Source: Lachnospiraceae bacterium
GTDB taxonomy: Bacteria > Bacillota > Clostridia > Lachnospirales > Lachnospiraceae
Assembly (NCBI GenBank): GCA_900759665.1
Contig: CAAEWE010000064.1
Span: forward strand, 1 to 64,000
DNA: 64,000 bases
Direction: 5' to 3'
Position numbers and translations under genes: made by a program. Below, piece after piece: positions 7,417-17,900 of the stretch; the first letter of the stretch is position 1, and every line of letters starts with the position of its first letter. Below the pieces are notes generated by a model. That model was not told where the DNA came from. It saw nothing but the letters and a program-made list of their open reading frames with translations, and made no database searches.

Positions 7417-8643
7417 ATGACATTTGAAAATGCAAAAGAAAAGTTAAACACTTTTGGTCAGGAGCATGTCCTCCAATATTTTGATACACTTTCCGAAACA
7501 GAAAAGGAAGCACTGTTGCAGCAGATTGATGAGACAGACTTTTCTGTTACAAAACAAATCGCGGCTGGCAATGAGGAGCAGCCCCGTGGTGTGATCACAC
7601 CGATCGATGCCCTGACTCTCCCTGAGATTCAGGCAAACGCAGAAGCCTTTACCGAAAGTGGTCTGGAGGCGATCCGTGCCGGCAAGGTTGCCGCTGTTTT
7701 GCTGGCCGGCGGTATGGGCACCCGTCTTGGATCCGATGATCCAAAGGGAATGTATGACATCGGACTTACGAAACCGGTTTACATTTTTGAACGTATCATC
7801 CGCAATCTTTTTGATGTCGTGGATCAGTCCGGAACCTGGATCCATCTTTTCATTATGACCAGTGATAAGAACCATGAAGCAACCACAGCTTTCTTTGAAA
7901 AGCAGGATTATTTCGGATACGATCCTGAATATATCCATTTCTTCCGGCAGGAAATGGCTCCGGCGGCTACGTATGAGGGAAAAGTATATATGGAGTCCAA
8001 AAGCCGGATCGCAACTTCTCCAAATGGAAACGGCGGCTGGTTTGCCTCTTTGAAGCAGGCAGGTCTTCTCTCCCTGATCCATGAAGCCGGCATTGAATGG
8101 CTCAATGTATTTGCCGTAGATAATGTTCTGCAGCGTATTGCAGACCCTTGCTTTATCGGTGCTACTTTATCAAAGAACTGCAAAGTGGGAGCCAAAGTGG
8201 TACGCAAGGCAGATCCGGATGAAAAAGTCGGCGTCATGTGTCTCGAAGATGGCAGACCATCGATCGTAGAATACTATGAGCAGACCGAGCAGCTCCGCAA
8301 CACCAAAAATGCAGATGGAGAACCGGCCTACAATTTTGGCGTGATCTTAAATTATCTGTTCCATGAAAAGTCTCTGGAAGAGATCTGTGATACCACACTT
8401 CCTCTCCATATTGTAGAGAAAAAGATTCCTTATATGGATGAAAACGGTACATTCATCAAACCGGAGGAGCCAAACGGATACAAATTTGAATCCCTGATCC
8501 TTGATATGATCCATCTCCTGGACACCTGCCTTCCTTATGAGGTGGTTCGTGAAAAGGAATTTGCTCCGGTCAAAAATAAAACAGGCGTAGATTCCGTGGA
8601 AAGTGCACGAGCTCTTTTACAGCAGAATGGATATACTCTGTAG
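7417..8643 (+). CDS. UDPGP-type uridylyltransferase (UDP-N-acetylhexosamine / UDP-glucose pyrophosphorylase)
   Basis: A 408-residue member of the eukaryote-like UDPGP family (PF01704), which joins UTP to a sugar 1-phosphate to make a UDP-sugar for envelope or glycogen-type metabolism. The nucleotide-binding loop AVLLAGGMGTRLGSDDPKG is near residues 90-108 and the sugar/uridine-binding blocks PNGNGG and AVDNVL follow. The PNGNGG motif is typical of the UDP-GlcNAc/GalNAc pyrophosphorylase subgroup, so HexNAc-1-P is my first guess over glucose-1-P. The start at ATG 7417 has AAAGGA eight bases upstream; the longer frame from 7324 would encode an implausible hydrophobic extension. It is monocistronic, between two promoters and a strong terminator. 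Confidence 0.9.
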   Translation: MTFENAKEKLNTFGQEHVLQYFDTLSETEKEALLQQIDETDFSVTKQIAAGNEEQPRGVITPIDALTLPEIQANAEAFTESGLEAIRAGKVAAVLLAGGMGTRLGSDDPKGMYDIGLTKPVYIFERIIRNLFDVVDQSGTWIHLFIMTSDKNHEATTAFFEKQDYFGYDPEYIHFFRQEMAPAATYEGKVYMESKSRIATSPNGNGGWFASLKQAGLLSLIHEAGIEWLNVFAVDNVLQRIADPCFIGATLSKNCKVGAKVVRKADPDEKVGVMCLEDGRPSIVEYYEQTEQLRNTKNADGEPAYNFGVILNYLFHEKSLEEICDTTLPLHIVEKKIPYMDENGTFIKPEEPNGYKFESLILDMIHLLDTCLPYEVVREKEFAPVKNKTGVDSVESARALLQQNGYTL

Positions 8644-8704
8644 GAGAAAACAATATTTTCACGGTACTTCCGGATCTTTTTGTTAACCGGATGCATTGCA
8701 TAAT

Positions 8705-8747
8705 AAAAACATGGGGCATATCGTTATCAGATATACTCCATGTTTTT
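8705..8747. terminator. bidirectional terminator between the pyrophosphorylase and hemW
   Basis: AAAAACATGG (8705-8714) pairs with CCATGTTTTT (8738-8747), with extra inner pairing ATAT/ATAT. The plus strand continues TTTTTCTGTTTTTT, and the minus strand also ends in T-rich sequence, so it can serve both converging genes. Confidence 0.8.
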
Positions 8748-8818
8748 CTGTTTTTTGTCCAATATCTGCCGATTTCCAATAGGGATTATCGGAATATCCA
8801 TTATACTTTATATCCCTT

Positions 8819-10018
8819 TCAATCACTCAGCAGAAAATCCGCCAAAATGCTGTTACTTACATCAATTCCTTTTTCTGTCAGTGCCACTTGACCAGTATCT
8901 TTTCTGCAGATCAGATCCATTTTCTGATATTTCTTTATAACATCTCCGTATACGTCCATCATGGAACTACCAAACCTCCGGAAAAACTCCTCTTCCGACA
9001 CTCCTGCCATCATTCGAAGTCCCAGAAACATAAACTCCTCCATCTGCTCCTTTTGATCAATGATCTCCAGCTCGTCCATCCCCTGAATGGCATTTTGCAG
9101 ATACGCAGATCCATTACCCGCCAGCTGGCAAATACGATCCACATAAGATCGGTACGATTTTGGGGACACAGGTACACGGAAACGGTATCCATTCAGATAA
9201 GAGGACGCATTTACTCCCAGTCCAAGGTACTCTCCTCCGGTCCAATAGACACAGTTATGCTTACATTCCATACCGCTCCGGCAGTAATTGGAAATTTCAT
9301 AACGATGATACCCCATTTGCTGCAAATATTTCCCGGTCCATTCATACATTTTCCGGTCAGTGTCCTCATCCACACATTTTAGTGTCCCATTTTCCTCCCA
9401 GTCCCCAAATACGGTCCCGGGCTCTACGATGAGACTATACGAAGAAATATGCTCCGGATTTAACGAGACAATCTTTTCCAGCGTATCCTGATAGCTTTCT
9501 AAGGTCTGCTCCGGAATTGCCGCCATCACATCAATGTTGATCTGATCCATCCCACTTTGCCGGATCATCTGATACGTATCCAAAAACTCCTCATAGGAAT
9601 GGATCCTTCCCAGCATCTGCAGCTCTCTGTTCTGAGCCGACTGTAATCCCAGACTGACCCGGTTAATGCCCATCTGCTGCCATACAGTCAGATGCTCTGG
9701 CGTAACCGTACCGGGATTTGCCTCCGTCGTAAATTCTGTCAATGCATCACAGTCAAAGCTCTCCCGTATTGCTGCTCCGATCTTCTGAAGTTGCTCCGCA
9801 GACAGACATGTGGGGGTTCCACCCCCTATAAAAATCGTATACACAGAATACTTTTTCCGAAGCATCTTCCCCCAGGACCGGATCTCCCTGCACATAAGCT
9901 CTGTATACTGACTCTTTTCCTGTGCTGGGGCTGCTGCCGAATAAAAGTCACAATAACGACATTTCTGCACACAAAACGGAATGTGAATGTATAAAGATAA
10001 TCTTTTTTTATTCTTCAT
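8819..10018 (-). CDS. hemW: HemW, radical SAM heme chaperone
   Basis: A 399-residue radical SAM protein of the HemN/HemW family. The 4Fe-4S binding CxxxCxxC appears in IHIPFCVQKCRYCDFYS at residues 12-28; GGGTPT (about 66-71), NPGTVTPE and RVSLGLQS follow as in the family. The HemW subgroup usually lies directly after lepA and acts as a heme-binding chaperone rather than as coproporphyrinogen oxidase; older databases call it HemN. The ATG overlaps the end of lepA by 11 bases, indicating translational coupling. In Bacillus hrcA-grpE-dnaK follow this gene; here they do not. Confidence 0.95.
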   Translation of the reverse strand: MKNKKRLSLYIHIPFCVQKCRYCDFYSAAAPAQEKSQYTELMCREIRSWGKMLRKKYSVYTIFIGGGTPTCLSAEQLQKIGAAIRESFDCDALTEFTTEANPGTVTPEHLTVWQQMGINRVSLGLQSAQNRELQMLGRIHSYEEFLDTYQMIRQSGMDQINIDVMAAIPEQTLESYQDTLEKIVSLNPEHISSYSLIVEPGTVFGDWEENGTLKCVDEDTDRKMYEWTGKYLQQMGYHRYEISNYCRSGMECKHNCVYWTGGEYLGLGVNASSYLNGYRFRVPVSPKSYRSYVDRICQLAGNGSAYLQNAIQGMDELEIIDQKEQMEEFMFLGLRMMAGVSEEEFFRRFGSSMMDVYGDVIKKYQKMDLICRKDTGQVALTEKGIDVSNSILADFLLSD

Positions 10019-11822
10019 CCAGCTTCAAGACAGACATAAATGCCTGCTGCGGAATCTCGACATTACCAAACTGACGCATCCGCTTCTTTCCTTCCTTCTG
10101 CTTTTCCAAAAGCTTTCTTTTACGGGAAATATCACCACCGTAGCACTTGGCGAGCACATCCTTACGCATCGCCTTAACCGTTTCTCTGGCAATGATCTTG
10201 CTGCCGATAGCTGCCTGGATCGGTATCTCAAAGAGCTGTCTCGGAATCTCCTTTTTGAGCTTTTCACACATTTTACGGCCACGCTCATAGGCGGTATCTG
10301 CATGGAGGATAAAGGACAGTGCATCTATCTCTTCCTTATTGATCAGGATATCCATCTTTACAAGCTGTGACGGTACATAACCCTTCATCTCATAATCCAG
10401 GGAAGCGTAACCTCTGGAACGGGATTTCAGTGCGTCAAAGAAATCATAAATGATCTCATTGAGCGGAAGATCATACTTCAATACCGCACGGGTTTCCTCC
10501 AGATATTCCATCCCATTATAAACACCTCTGCGTTCCTGGCAAAGATTCATAATAGCACCTACAAACTCCGTAGTTACCATGATCTCTGCAGAAACCACAG
10601 GCTCCTCCATATGCTCAATTTCGGATGGATCCGGCAGATTGGATGGATTGGTCACTTCCACAACCTCTCCGTTTGTCTTATATACCTTATAAATAACGCC
10701 CGGTGCTGTCGTTACCAGATCAAGATTATATTCCCTTTCCAGACGTTCCTGTATGATCTCCAGATGAAGAAGTCCCAGGAAGCCACATCGGAATCCAAAG
10801 CCCAGAGCAACAGATGTCTCTGCCTCAAACTGAAGGGAAGCGTCGTTTAACTGCAGCTTTTCTAATGCATCTCTGAGATCCCCGTACTTGGCACCGTCTG
10901 CCGGATATAATCCGCAGTATACCATCGGCTGAACCTTTTTGTAGCCCGGAAGTGCCTCCTCACATGGATTCTCCGTCAATGTCACCGTATCTCCCACACG
11001 GGTATCACCGACATTTTTCAGACTTGCCGTAATATAGCCTACCATGCCCGCAGACAGCTCCTCAGCAGGAATAAACTGGCCGGCACCGAAAATACCGACC
11101 TCCACAACCTCCGCCTTCGCTCCGGTCGCCATCATGGTGATCTCCTGTCCTTTTCTGACAGAGCCGTCAAAAATACGGCAGAAAATGATAACTCCTTTAT
11201 ATGCATCATACAAAGAATCAAAGATCAATGCCTGCAACGGCTTATGGATATCTCCGGACGGCGCCGGGATCTTCGTAATGATCTGCTCCAACACCTCCTC
11301 AATATTTGTTCCCATCTTGGCTGAGATCAGCGGAGCGTCAGAAGCGTCCAGTCCGATAATATCTTCAATCTCCTCCTTAACACGCTCCGGTTCCGCACTT
11401 GGCAAGTCGATTTTGTTGATGACCGGCATAATTTCCAGATCATGATCCAGTGCCAGATAACAGTTTGCCAGAGTCTGTGCCTCAATCCCCTGTGCCGCAT
11501 CTACGATCAGGATCGCTCCCTCACAGGCAGCAAGACTCCGGGAGACCTCATAATTAAAATCGACATGTCCCGGCGTGTCGATCAGATTAAATACATACTC
11601 CTCGCCATTCTTTGCCTTATATACAATACGCACGGTCTGTGCCTTAATGGTAATGCCTCGCTCCCTCTCCAGATCCATATTATCCAAAACCTGTGCCTGC
11701 ATCTCGCGGCTGGTCAAAAGTCCTGTTTTCTCGATGATACGGTCTGCCAGAGTGGATTTACCATGGTCAATATGCGCTACAATACAAAAATTTCTGATAT
11801 GTGATTGATCAATTCGTTCCAT
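10008..11822 (-). CDS. lepA: elongation factor 4 (LepA)
   Basis: A ribosome-associated translational GTPase of 604 residues, normal for LepA. The G1 motif is AHIDHGKST (about residues 16-24), G2 RGITIKAQTV, G3 DTPGHVDF and G4 NKIDLP. The LepA-specific C-terminal domain ends with RKRKLLEKQKEGKKRMRQFG followed by IPQQAFM. It is read after spoIIP, and its last codons overlap the hemW start. The ATG at 11822 follows GGAGG by eleven bases. Confidence 0.98.
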   Translation of the reverse strand: MERIDQSHIRNFCIVAHIDHGKSTLADRIIEKTGLLTSREMQAQVLDNMDLERERGITIKAQTVRIVYKAKNGEEYVFNLIDTPGHVDFNYEVSRSLAACEGAILIVDAAQGIEAQTLANCYLALDHDLEIMPVINKIDLPSAEPERVKEEIEDIIGLDASDAPLISAKMGTNIEEVLEQIITKIPAPSGDIHKPLQALIFDSLYDAYKGVIIFCRIFDGSVRKGQEITMMATGAKAEVVEVGIFGAGQFIPAEELSAGMVGYITASLKNVGDTRVGDTVTLTENPCEEALPGYKKVQPMVYCGLYPADGAKYGDLRDALEKLQLNDASLQFEAETSVALGFGFRCGFLGLLHLEIIQERLEREYNLDLVTTAPGVIYKVYKTNGEVVEVTNPSNLPDPSEIEHMEEPVVSAEIMVTTEFVGAIMNLCQERRGVYNGMEYLEETRAVLKYDLPLNEIIYDFFDALKSRSRGYASLDYEMKGYVPSQLVKMDILINKEEIDALSFILHADTAYERGRKMCEKLKKEIPRQLFEIPIQAAIGSKIIARETVKAMRKDVLAKCYGGDISRKRKLLEKQKEGKKRMRQFGNVEIPQQAFMSVLKLDEE

Positions 11823-11858
11823 AATTTATGTTACCTCCGCGCACATTGTAACATAAAA

Positions 11859-13241
11859 CTAATCCTCCGACAACACCTGATTGAGTACCTTTGCCAACGG
11901 TTCCATTGCATTTTTTGCCTCCTGTAAGGTATTATTCTCATTTCCCAGTTCGATCAACAGAGATCTTTTTCTCATATGAAGGTTATAACGGTAGCTTTTC
12001 AGATAAACAGGCTTTGCCAGATTCGGATAAAGCTCCATACATTTTAACTTCATCTGCAGACTAAAGGACAGATTTGCCTGCAGATTGTCATTTTTCAGAT
12101 ATTTGATCTCTCCCTTCCGGTTTCTTGATAACCCATTAAAAAACATAAGCTGTGCCGTCCTTTTTCCATCAATCTTTGTAAGCCGGTGCACCTTATTTCC
12201 TACCCCGTCCCGGTGCAGATCGATCACCACCTGGATAGACGGATATTTTTTCAGGGTATTTTTCAGCCCCTTTGCCGCCTTATTATATGCTTTATTCCGG
12301 TCAATCTTTCCATTGATCCGGTCGTATTCTGTCTCATCATGAATCACCTGATAGCCATATTTCTTTTGCAGTATCTCCGTCAGATATGTACCAACTCCCA
12401 CTACAGATTCCGATCTGTCTCCCGGTTTGCTGTCAATAAAATGCTCCGATGCCCCGTGAGTGTGAAAGATATAGATCTGTGGCTCGCTGCTTTTTTTCAT
12501 AGCAAGCTCTGTGTTTAATAATGTCTCCACATCAAATATTCTTTTATTGATCGAGGTTGAGGAATCCACAATATAAAAATTACGCAGCAGGTAATTCAGG
12601 CTTTTTGTTCTCTTTAAATATTGTATTTTCTTGTAATTATCGCCACTCCGGGACATTACAAGTTCCTCTTTCGTTTCTTCGGCAGACTTGTCTTCTGTAC
12701 TTTTTTCCCGGTAAGATTTATTCTCCTGTAATGCCGCATCCAGAACTGCAGCATCCGCATCATATTCCAAAGAAGTTTCCAATGCCTCCGATTCCTCTTC
12801 CCCGGAATCTGCCAGCACACTGTCATCCTGACTCTGCCGGGTAAGCTCCGTCTCCTCCAGAAATCTTGTTCCACGGCTCCAATGACCGGCCGCACCGCTC
12901 CAAACGCCATTCTCACACTTTTTCCCGGGATATATCATGGCAAATTCACTCATACTTTTGTCTTCCCGGAGTGCCAGTTCTTCCTGACTTCCTGACAGAT
13001 AGGACAATATTGGTACAGCCTTTAATGCCCAGCTTTCCCTGGCATCCAGGTCATTTTTCTGAAGGTATGCAAGAGTATCCGATCCATCAGCCCCCATCTC
13101 CACCAGCCATTTTATACTCTCGCGGTTTATCCGGTTCAGAATGGCATTTTGCTTCCACAATAACGCCAAAAGACAACCTGTCCCAAGAACAAAGAAAAAA
13201 AGAAAACTTACTTTTCTTTTTCGCGTCATAACTGATCCCAT
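11859..13241 (-). CDS. spoIIP: stage II sporulation protein P (peptidoglycan hydrolase)
   Basis: SpoIIP works with SpoIID and SpoIIM at the engulfing septum, cleaving peptidoglycan as amidase and endopeptidase. The 460-residue protein has a membrane anchor at about residues 11-28 (SFLFFFVLGTGCLLALLW), a long variable acidic linker (to about 230), and the conserved SpoIIP domain with IFHTHGASEHF, VVIDLHRDGVG, and LLIELGNENNT near the end, which carry the zinc and catalytic residues. It lies between gpr and lepA, as in Bacillus, but 200 bases after gpr with its own sigma-E-like promoter. Confidence 0.95.
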   Translation of the reverse strand: MGSVMTRKRKVSFLFFFVLGTGCLLALLWKQNAILNRINRESIKWLVEMGADGSDTLAYLQKNDLDARESWALKAVPILSYLSGSQEELALREDKSMSEFAMIYPGKKCENGVWSGAAGHWSRGTRFLEETELTRQSQDDSVLADSGEEESEALETSLEYDADAAVLDAALQENKSYREKSTEDKSAEETKEELVMSRSGDNYKKIQYLKRTKSLNYLLRNFYIVDSSTSINKRIFDVETLLNTELAMKKSSEPQIYIFHTHGASEHFIDSKPGDRSESVVGVGTYLTEILQKKYGYQVIHDETEYDRINGKIDRNKAYNKAAKGLKNTLKKYPSIQVVIDLHRDGVGNKVHRLTKIDGKRTAQLMFFNGLSRNRKGEIKYLKNDNLQANLSFSLQMKLKCMELYPNLAKPVYLKSYRYNLHMRKRSLLIELGNENNTLQEAKNAMEPLAKVLNQVLSED

Positions 13242-13350
13242 ATGATCTCACATACCCTTCCCACAAAATATCTCTTACACCTGCATCTGCATAGTGAATA
13301 TTACAGATTAGATAACTGCTTTCTATTTTAAAAATTCACTGTACTGATTA

Positions 13351-13381
13351 CACTGTATGCCACTCTCTTTCGATTTATACC
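13351..13381 (-). promoter_or_regulatory. sigma-E-like promoter for spoIIP
   Basis: On the minus strand GGTATAAAT (13373-13381) is followed after 13 bases by CATACAGTG (13351-13359). This matches the mother-cell sigma-E pattern of an ATA-containing -35 and CATACA-T at -10. spoIIP is known to be under sigma-E in Bacillus, which fits; no good sigma-A box is seen in the gap. Confidence 0.6.
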
Positions 13382-13442
13382 TTTTCTTTACTCCGCAAGA
13401 TTATTACAGACAGCGGATACCTCTGGATGTTGCCTCAGATTT

Positions 13443-14351
13443 TTATTCTCCCTTTACAAAAAGATTAATTCCTTCTGATACTAATTTTCCAATATTCCTG
13501 ATCTGTTCATCGATATCTTTGGGAGTAACAAACAATTCTCCCATGGATTCATTGGCAAAACTTTGAAGAAACAGTTCAATCTGTTCTGAAGTATAACCCT
13601 CATGGAGCAGACTGTTCTCCATACATTCCGAAACAATTGTATAAGCATCCACTACCGTAGGAACACCAATGGCAATTACCGGTATTTTTAATTCATTTTC
13701 ATTTAGTGCATTGCGGTTATTTCCAACGCCTGCACCCGGACTGATTCCGGTATCGGTAATCTGGATCGTCGAACAGAGACGGTTAATACTTCTCGATGCA
13801 AGAGAATCTACTACCAGAAGGCAGCAGGGTTTAACAGACTCAATCACCCCACCCAGAATCTCTCTTGTTTCCATTCCGGTCTGCCCCATCACTCCGGGAG
13901 ACACGGCACATAATGTTCTTTTATCTTCCAGACGCAGATCAAGAAAATGCTTTTTGATGTGACGATTTACCATCACATCATCCAAAACAAAAGGTCCAAG
14001 AGCATCGGGAGTCGCAAAACGGTTTCCAAGCCCTGCTGCCAGATAGACCTCCCCCTGTTCCGGAGCCAGTTTTTCAATAATCTGTGCGATCAGTAAGGCT
14101 GCCGTTTTTCTTGTTTTTTTTCGTTCCTCCGGATCATCATATTTTCCTTTGTCGGTAAACTCCAGCGTAATATAATTTCCAATGGGTTTGTGCATCTGCT
14201 CCTGACCGTGTTCATTTTTTATTTCCACCATCGTCTTCTTGATCCGTCCATCCAGATATGTTTCATCCTCCAAAACAACACCGGATATTTCTGCATCGTC
14301 TTCCGGAAAACTTTCCCGTACCTCAAGTGCCAGGTCTGTTCTCTTTTCCAT
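13443..14351 (-). CDS. gpr: GPR endopeptidase (germination protease)
   Basis: Degrades small acid-soluble spore proteins at germination. The 302-residue protein starts MEKRTDLALEVRE, where the RTDLA motif corresponds to the zymogen processing region; the propeptide is very short here. Conserved blocks include AAGLGNRFATPDALGP, VSPGVMGQTGMETREI, VVDSLASRS and GISPGAGVGNNR. It stands head to head with rpsT, as in Bacillus, and is followed by spoIIP. GGGAG lies ten bases before the ATG. A forespore sigma-G promoter would be expected in 14352-14412; I see only weak candidates. Confidence 0.96.
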   Translation of the reverse strand: MEKRTDLALEVRESFPEDDAEISGVVLEDETYLDGRIKKTMVEIKNEHGQEQMHKPIGNYITLEFTDKGKYDDPEERKKTRKTAALLIAQIIEKLAPEQGEVYLAAGLGNRFATPDALGPFVLDDVMVNRHIKKHFLDLRLEDKRTLCAVSPGVMGQTGMETREILGGVIESVKPCCLLVVDSLASRSINRLCSTIQITDTGISPGAGVGNNRNALNENELKIPVIAIGVPTVVDAYTIVSECMENSLLHEGYTSEQIELFLQSFANESMGELFVTPKDIDEQIRNIGKLVSEGINLFVKGE

Positions 14352-14412
14352 AGATCAGTTCTCCCTTCTGCTTATTTAATTGTATTTTTTGTAAAAAAAT
14401 GAAAAATATGTA

Positions 14413-14441
14413 TTGACAAGCGAAAGAGAATCCCCTATTAT
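14413..14441 (+). promoter_or_regulatory. sigma-A promoter of rpsT
   Basis: TTGACA (14413-14418), exact 17-base spacer, TATTAT (14436-14441). This is one of the strongest promoters in the window and fits a ribosomal protein gene; it leaves a leader of roughly 75 bases. Confidence 0.85.
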
Positions 14442-14522
14442 ATATGAGTATGTTTACATCATAGTGACCGTGTCCACAGATTGATGGAACAGTAGATTTC
14501 ACGATTGGGAGGTGTAAAGAGA

Positions 14523-14786
14523 ATGGCTAACATTAAATCAGCAAAGAAAAGAATTTTAGTTGATCGCAGAAATGCAGAGAGAAATAAAGCAATCAAATCC
14601 AGCGTTAAGACTGCTATTAAAAAGGTTGACGCTGCTATCGCTGCTAAGGACAAGACCGCAGCAGACAGTGCATTGGTTGCAGCAATTTCAGAAATCGATA
14701 AGGCAGCCAGCAAGGGTGTATATCACAAGAAGACTGCTTCCAGAAAGATTTCCCGTCTGACACTTGCTGTCAATAAGATTGCATAA
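14523..14786 (+). CDS. rpsT: 30S ribosomal protein S20
   Basis: An 87-residue basic, helical protein of the 30S body that binds 16S rRNA. It begins MANIKSAKKRI and contains the typical RRNAERNKAIKSSVKTAIKK and GVYHKKTASRKISRL stretches. The ATG at 14523 follows GGGAGGTG; the longer frame from a TTG at 14505 only translates the binding site. It is monocistronic between a strong promoter and terminator. Confidence 0.98.
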   Translation: MANIKSAKKRILVDRRNAERNKAIKSSVKTAIKKVDAAIAAKDKTAADSALVAAISEIDKAASKGVYHKKTASRKISRLTLAVNKIA

Positions 14787-14800
14787 TGAAATCAATTTTT

Positions 14801-14844
14801 ATACAAAAAAGAACTGCTTAGGTGTGGGCAGTTCTTTTTTGTAT
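14801..14844 (+). terminator. rpsT terminator
   Basis: ATACAAAAAAGAACTGC pairs with GCAGTTCTTTTTTGTAT around a loop of about ten bases. The stem itself ends in a run of six T on the plus strand, and six A on the other side make it usable in both directions. Confidence 0.9.
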
Positions 14845-14885
14845 GTATTTTTATCACCAGGCAGATCTATATATATCCACCTGGC

Positions 14886-14910
14886 AATAAAAATAACTGG
14901 CATACTGCCA
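14886..14910 (-). terminator. possible terminator after the InlB-repeat gene
   Basis: TGGCA-TAC-TGCCA at 14898-14910 is followed on the minus strand by TTATTTTTATT. The five-base stem is short. A second, longer imperfect hairpin (CCAGG...CCTGG, about 14857-14884) follows. It lies about 35 bases past the stop codon. Confidence 0.45.
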
Positions 14911-14944
14911 TCTTTAAAATTTACTTTTTAAGACAGAAACATAA

Positions 14945-17900
14945 TTACATTCTGCGGCTCTGCTTGAGAATATATTTCCTTGCCGTCCGGTTACAATTTT
15001 TATGAAAACTTAATCGAAGTCCCTTGCTGCACCCTCTCCAGGCTCCGGTTTCGATCCGGGCAATCTGTGAAGATTCAAAAACAATCTTTTTCAGCTTCCT
15101 GCTTCCATAAAATGCTTTCTTTCCAATCTGTTTGATGTTTTTACCGATCGTAACTTTTTTTAATTTTTTCTGATGAGAAAAAGCATTTTTTTGAATTTTA
15201 GTCACCTGATAATAATAGCCTCTCATCTGGATCTGATCCGGTATTTTAATATTTTTCTTTTGTTTGACGATACCAATGGCACTTACCGTCCTCGTTTTCG
15301 GACTGCTTTGCGTCACAAGATAAAGAATTCCTTTCTTTTGAACCTTAGTACCTTTTTTTAAAAAAGCCTCTCTGGCAGTTGCTGCCAGCTTTGATGCAAT
15401 CTCGTCACTGTCCGCTCCCACCCAGGTGGAGATCACACTCATGCCATCTGTTGAAAGGGCAGATGGTACCGCTGTCTGATTGGGTTCCGAAGCAGCATGT
15501 ACCTGATCCTGGGTGTTGGCAGAATTCTTCTGTTCCGGTGTTTTGACAGGTGATGGCGTTTGATTCTTCTGTTCCGGGATTCTGACAGGGAGTGGCGTTT
15601 GTGTCATCGGAGCTTTATTGGAAGGAACCGGCTGCGAAGTAACTGTCACGCCCTGTCCCGGCTCTTCTGTACTGCCGGATAAATCCGGAAAATTTTCCGG
15701 GAATGACGAATTGTTATCCGGTGATGCCGATAACACCGGGAATGGATTGTTGACTCCTGGCGTTTTGGATGGCATCTGTGGTGGCAGAGTTGTTTCGGGT
15801 GATGACGATAACACCGGAGAGGGTTTGTTTATTCCAGGTTTCTGTGAATTGCCTGGTTTTGATGGATTCTCCGGCTTCCTTGTCTCAACCGGTTTATGGG
15901 TGGCATTCGTCGCTGCGGATTCCAGCGGACGCTCCGTTTTCATTGTCTGTTCCGGCTGTTTTGTTCTATCAGGTATCTGGGATGGAACCGGTTTCCCAGT
16001 CCTCACTACCTCCGGAATATCCGTATGTTGATCAAAGACCAGAAAATCCCCATCCCCTTCTACGTCAACCTGCTCTCCCGGCAATAATACCGTTCCATCG
16101 CCTCTTTGATATCCGGAAATATTGTTTACATTCTGAAACATTTCCGGCATGATATATTTCTGTCCATAAACCACATTTTGGGTTGTAATTATTTGTTTCT
16201 CTGCACCATTCATTATGTAGAAGTTATATTCATATTTTTCCCTTTGAAGGTAAATATCAACATTTATGTCCGCATTAACCCGTATAATGGTTTTCTTCAG
16301 AATTTCATCGTCCAAAATCCTGTAACCTTTTCCAAAAAGCTGTTTAATACTGTCATTCACATCGGTGACAGAATATTTTTTTAAAAGCTCATCCAGAACG
16401 CTCAGATCGGTCGTTCCTTCCATTTCCATTTCTCTTCCGCGCATATAACCTGCACCATTTAGATTTTCATAATAAGGTGTGATTCGGTAACGTGTATCCT
16501 CTCTCGGAGTCCAACAGGCATACAGAGTCAGATCATGATTTGGAATCAGATAATCAAGTCCCGGTTTTCCGGAAACAATCTTACCATCCGGTTCTGTTGT
16601 CCATCCACTAAATATATAGCCTGCCCGATATATATCCGCCTTTGGCAGGATGACAGACTGCTCAAATAATCCGGTGATCGGTTTCAATACCTTTTCATCC
16701 GATAATAACCTGCCACCGTTTACATTGAATTTAACCGTATATTGTCCCCTCTGGAAATAAGCATTTAAGATCAGGGTACCATCTGCTTTGACAACACCGG
16801 ACAGCTTTGATGATGCTTCATCCAGAATAAATCCCGGAAATAGATTTCTGATCGCCCCTGTGGATGCCACAGATCCTGTATTGGCATAAAAGTCATAACG
16901 GTTGGAGAGTTCATATCCCTGATTGATCTTTTGCTTGTAATATTCCACGTGGTAAGTAACCGGTGCCGCTTTCCAGACTGCATATAAGTTCAGATCCCTG
17001 TTGACATGAAACTGATTTTTACCGGAAATATCCTCCTTATCCTCGGACCAGCCGGAAAATTCATAACCCGGCCGTTTAGGTTGGACAGATACGATCACTT
17101 CCTTATCACTCCAGACCGCATACAGGGAGACGGTTTTCTCTTCTGACGTCAAGCCATTTACCAGACTGCCATCAGAATAAATCACACCACCGGTTGCTGT
17201 AGATGCCCAGCCGGCAAACTCAGAATAAACCATCTGAGATGATGTATCACATACCGCATCTTCTGCATTTGTATGAAATGCAATTTTCTTTCGATTGATG
17301 AACGAATTTACTGTCAATCGGTAATCATGTCCATAATAAAGATTCCGCAATGACGACATCTGCCCTCCCGAATCACAGTTTGATATAAATTCAATATTGT
17401 ATATGATCGGCGTAAAATACCGATATACCATACATCCGTCATCCCCCACCTGTTTCATGGAGCTGTACATATAACGGTATCCCTCATAATACGCACCTAC
17501 CGTCCGGTCACATCCAATCACTCCTCCACTGGTAGTGCTGCTGTATTCTGCTTTCCACATATGATTTCCAAGCTGCTGCCCCGTATCCGGTCCCACATGA
17601 ACCATATCTACGCAGACAACATCTCTCTGGGAATTTTGAAAATAACGGTATACTGTGGTTCCTTCTGCCTCAACAACAGCCTGGGAACAGCCTGTATATT
17701 CCCGCCCTGGATAATAAATTCCTGATCCAGAAGTACAGCCGGCAACGGCTCCTGATGTCATATCTCCATATTCTGCCTGCCATTTATTTTCTCCAAGCAC
17801 TTCCTGAAGTCCTGAAGAGTGCTTTAAAATGTCAATGCATTTCACATCACATTTCTGCGGAATGGCTGTCCAATGGGCATACAAAGTATCTCCCTCCGCA

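Noticed and set aside
8644..8818. hrcA-grpE-dnaK expected after hemW
   Set aside because: The next gene is the convergent pyrophosphorylase; no heat-shock regulator gene is present even though a CIRCE element occurs at groESL.
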